NCBI GenBank assembly: GCA_002633025.1
Contig: NMRB01003040.1
Span: 1 to 64,000, forward strand
DNA: 64,000 nt
Source: Notospermus geniculatus
Lineage: Eukaryota; Nemertea; Pilidiophora; Heteronemertea; Lineidae
Direction: 5' to 3'
Part shown: in pieces, positions 61,482-64,000 of the stretch
Layout of the letters: each line of letters begins with the position of its first letter
Numbering within the stretch: position 1 is the first letter of the stretch
The notes under the pieces: model-generated
The model's database searches: none
What the model was told of the DNA's origin: nothing
The model's input: the letters and a program-made list of their open reading frames with translations, nothing else
Position numbers and translations under genes: made by a program

Positions 61482-62468
61482 TTGAAGGCATTTAATATAA
61501 TCCAGTACCGATTAAAAATGCGGGTACCTTTTATGCCACCACTGAGTCTTTCGCAGCCTCAATACTGGTTTTTTGACCGCATAACTGGATATCTCGGTGC
61601 AGTTGAAATGTTAGAGACGGCCCCAGTTCTTATCCTGTCAGTTTACCAGTTAGCCAGTAGAACATTCAGCCTCACCAACAGACACAAGATTCCGCATATA
61701 AGAGGCATGTTCGCAATGACGTGCCGTGGAAAATTTCTTGTCCTGAAAGAAAAGAAAGGGGACGGTTCGTTCGTTAATCACCTATACGATCTACGGAATG
61801 GTACATTTCGTGGAACCCTTATCTTACCCGAAAAAAACGTATGTTCAAAAATTTCCTCCTATGCCATGTCTTTTTGGTTCGACTCGACACTCGTTACCTG
61901 GTGCGATATAAATGGTATTATCAAAGCCATAGTTTATGATATGAAGATATCTAAATCGATTTTAATTGACAATCCTAAAGCTGTGTCTTTGGCCGCACCG
62001 GGAATTGGTGTTTGTCATGACTTCATTGCTACTTTCAAACGCATAAAGCACGTGTATTTTCTAGTCACGTGTGGTCCTCAGAGGAGTTATCAGCCAATCA
62101 CATACAACGTACAAGATAATTATTGCCGAAGGACGACCACAAAAAATATATTGACGTTCATTCATTGGTTGGCTGTGTGTCTCCCTTGCCTGATTTGTTT
62201 TCCAGGTCCTAAGGTCATCTGTTTTCGAGAAAATCCCCATCCCGTGCATGGTCTGGTCAAATTAACACCAGGAAAGAGCTCATTTGATGAAATTAAAGTG
62301 CTTTTTCCGCGTGTCATTGACACAAATATAAAATACTTCGGGTTCAACGCAGAGAATGGGGCAGTGTTTCATTTTATACGACAAAAAGATACGAAAGGAA
62401 CCTTCCTAAAATCAGTTGACATATTTTTGGGGCGTCCTAATCGTGGAAGCTCTCTTTTGAGGACTTAA
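61482..62468 (+). CDS. Gene cluster, unit 2: large exon paralogous to unit 1
   Basis: A 328-codon frame ends at TAA 62468. It probably begins as a spliced exon (TTGAAG|GCATTT) or at an internal ATG near 61519. The opening block (YRLKMRVPFMPP) and the closing KSVDIF match unit 1; the middle is diverged but has similar alternation of strands. A hydrophobic run ILTFIHWLAVCLPCLICF (around residues 223-240) could be a buried strand pair or a membrane segment and has no counterpart in unit 1. Function unknown. Confidence 0.55.
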   Translation: MKAFNIIQYRLKMRVPFMPPLSLSQPQYWFFDRITGYLGAVEMLETAPVLILSVYQLASRTFSLTNRHKIPHIRGMFAMTCRGKFLVLKEKKGDGSFVNHLYDLRNGTFRGTLILPEKNVCSKISSYAMSFWFDSTLVTWCDINGIIKAIVYDMKISKSILIDNPKAVSLAAPGIGVCHDFIATFKRIKHVYFLVTCGPQRSYQPITYNVQDNYCRRTTTKNILTFIHWLAVCLPCLICFPGPKVICFRENPHPVHGLVKLTPGKSSFDEIKVLFPRVIDTNIKYFGFNAENGAVFHFIRQKDTKGTFLKSVDIFLGRPNRGSSLLRT

Positions 62469-63246
62469 CTGATTTTCACGGATGTGAAACTGAATCCACA
62501 ATACACGACATGATAGCATAAATGCGTTATTTTGGGAAACTTGTTGGACTGAAAATTGATGAAGTTTCTAGCAAGGCTATAATGCGTCAGCATAAATTAT
62601 CGCTGGATACGTCATTTCCACGAAAAGCTCATTGTACACGAATGATTTTCGCATAAAACATATCGCTTCTGCCGGGATTCCGCATCCCTAACCGCGTTCC
62701 GGATGTCTGGTAAACGCAGCTTAAGACTTCAAAACTATCAACTGGTTTCAGACATCAAGGATAAACGTGTCCCCAGGTACAGGATAGGATGATTTTTTTA
62801 TTGCCATAGAAGAAGTGGTCCATATGGTCACTGGATGAGTAGACCAGGATCTTCAGCTGTTCTTGGCCAAGGGCTATCGGGTCGCTCCCTGTGCGTACAA
62901 ATCGGGCTAAATTCTCAAAGAACATCTTTTCCGCACCTTCCTTTTCAAAAATGGTCGTTTGAATATTTCTGAGTGAGGGAGGTAAAGGGATGCCAAGGCA
63001 CGCATGCCGTCCTCCATACCTCCTGCCTACATGCGTGCAACTCTGCAGTAATACGAATAGCCTACACAGCTCCGTACACATGCACCCTGGGAATGATGCT
63101 GTTAAACATCAATGCTCCTTTAATGTGTCCCTAGTGCTTTTTATATATATATATTTTCTAATCCCTTTAATTCTTCTCAAGTGGCAAAGGCCCCCTCGCA
63201 TATTTTTTCCATCGTAAATTTACAGTAGTTCCCCGTATACCCCACC
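62469..63246. other. Intergenic region between units 2 and 3
   Basis: No domain in either strand. A (TA)n run is at about 63141-63152. Confidence 0.35.
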
Positions 63247-63567
63247 GTGACCAAAACCCGATCAGAAAATTTTCTAAGTCCAACGGCGATGTCAATTCAT
63301 ACCCGAACAATAGCCATGATCACCAAGCCTAGTGGACGCACCGATGTATTACTTGTGGTAAACCGAGGGGCACGCTTAGGGTTGGTTCATACTCCGTCCG
63401 GATTTTACGGCAGCTATGATCATTTTCAATGTGTGTGCACATTCACGCCTTGGAAACCTGCGATCAGTTTAATGTGTTACTCCCAGAGCGGGCGGATTGC
63501 GGTCGATTATGGCTGGGCCTTTACATTAGCCGTGGTTACATTACATAGAAATCCCCGGGTTTTTTGA
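63247..63567 (+). CDS. Gene cluster, unit 3: N-terminal-type exon
   Basis: A 106-residue frame ends at TGA 63567. VVNRGARLGLVHTPSG and CVCTFTPWKPAISLMCYS align with the unit 1 first exon. An AG at about 63277-63278 (TTCTAAG) or the ATG at 63289 may mark the real start. The matching second exon would lie beyond the window. Confidence 0.4.
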   Translation: MTKTRSENFLSPTAMSIHTRTIAMITKPSGRTDVLLVVNRGARLGLVHTPSGFYGSYDHFQCVCTFTPWKPAISLMCYSQSGRIAVDYGWAFTLAVVTLHRNPRVF

Positions 63568-64000
63568 CACCCGGGTCTAGCTCGGCTCTGAAAAATCCCT
63601 CCTGAGGCACGGTGCCCAACAACACTACTCAAATTTTGTGACGGGGACCTAAATTAAGCCCTCCAAAACCCGTTCGAGCTCGGAGGGGATTATTACACCA
63701 CGTGTTTAACAGGTGTGGACAGAAAAAACCCGTGTTCGACACGGGTTTTTTATGTAGTGTAAAGCCCCAGTCACATATCCACTCCGGGGCCCGTACGGCG
63801 AGTAAAAACAGATATTTTGGCCAATTTCTACGGTGCCCAGTTTGATCCAGCCTACTTTCCGCCGATCTATTGAGGCGATTTCGGCATGATTCATCTTAGA
63901 TCCGAGTTTCAGTCTCTAAAATCCGCAGCAAGCCGCTGGGTGGGGAAAATCGTACGGGGCCCGGTGCATTTGTGACCTAGGCTTAAAGGCGGTGACAGAC
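63568..64000. other. Window end with a strong hairpin
   Basis: AAAAAACCCGTGT and ACACGGGTTTTTT flank a 3 base loop at about 63724-63752, and a related CCCGGGTTTTTTGACACCCGGG lies at 63555-63577. These look like palindromic parts of a MITE. No gene continues to the edge. Confidence 0.45.

Overview
This looks like nuclear DNA of a marine invertebrate, most likely a deuterostome (echinoderm, hemichordate or cephalochordate). The reasons are split genes with consensus GT/AG introns, a single-coding-exon RING/B-box (TRIM) gene, many AGGCCTA-type motifs, and a very high density of small inverted-repeat elements and decayed transposons. Species was not determined. Five isolated N bases (9593, 16578, 39362, 42492, 56027) may mark assembly joins.

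Layout. 0-20 kb is mostly repeats: the 3' end of a non-LTR retrotransposon, a 2.9 kb foldback element full of TTAAG half-sites, an internally deleted Tc1/mariner copy carrying a nested element with a 9 bp target duplication, Harbinger-like elements, a broken Myb/SANT gene of Harbinger type, the 3' exons of a small coiled-coil gene, a 0.8 kb minisatellite of AGAACCC/GGGTTCT palindromes, and a possible small secreted protein on the minus strand. 20.5-22.5 kb holds an intact TRIM-like gene.

24.6-34.7 kb is a Ty3/gypsy-like retroelement of unusual content. It has a CRE/TATA promoter, a very long gag with an N-terminal helix-hairpin-helix and degenerate GRPPD repeats, a capsid-like region and two CCHC knuckles. 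A pol reading frame follows in the -1 frame. It encodes a MacroD-type ADP-ribose macrodomain fused ahead of the aspartic protease, then RT and RNase H. No integrase and no matching LTR pair are visible. This copy is dead: a frameshift and two later insertions (about 403 bp and 731 bp, both with target duplications) interrupt it.

34.75-56.98 kb is bracketed by two near-identical ~435 bp inverted repeats. Inside are two multi-exon genes on opposite strands. The plus-strand gene (36.1-46.3 kb) has an AT-hook, DGMDQ, LDN and HTHEDIDQ motifs of a DDE-like, DUF7869-type protein, and a SAP-like motif. The minus-strand gene (50.0-37.0 kb) has in-phase exons encoding what looks like a ParB/sulfiredoxin-type domain, and its last exon lies inside an intron of the plus-strand gene. 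Both genes carry partial tandem duplications, one of which starts exactly at an N. A large, undescribed two-gene mobile unit is a reasonable but unproven reading.

57-64 kb contains a diverged copy of the secreted-protein locus and a cluster of paralogous genes of unknown function (58.2-63.6 kb), interrupted by nested inverted-repeat elements. The best candidate for a new system is the macrodomain-carrying retroelement. Second is the interleaved HTHEDIDQ/ParB-like pair inside the 22 kb inverted-repeat block.
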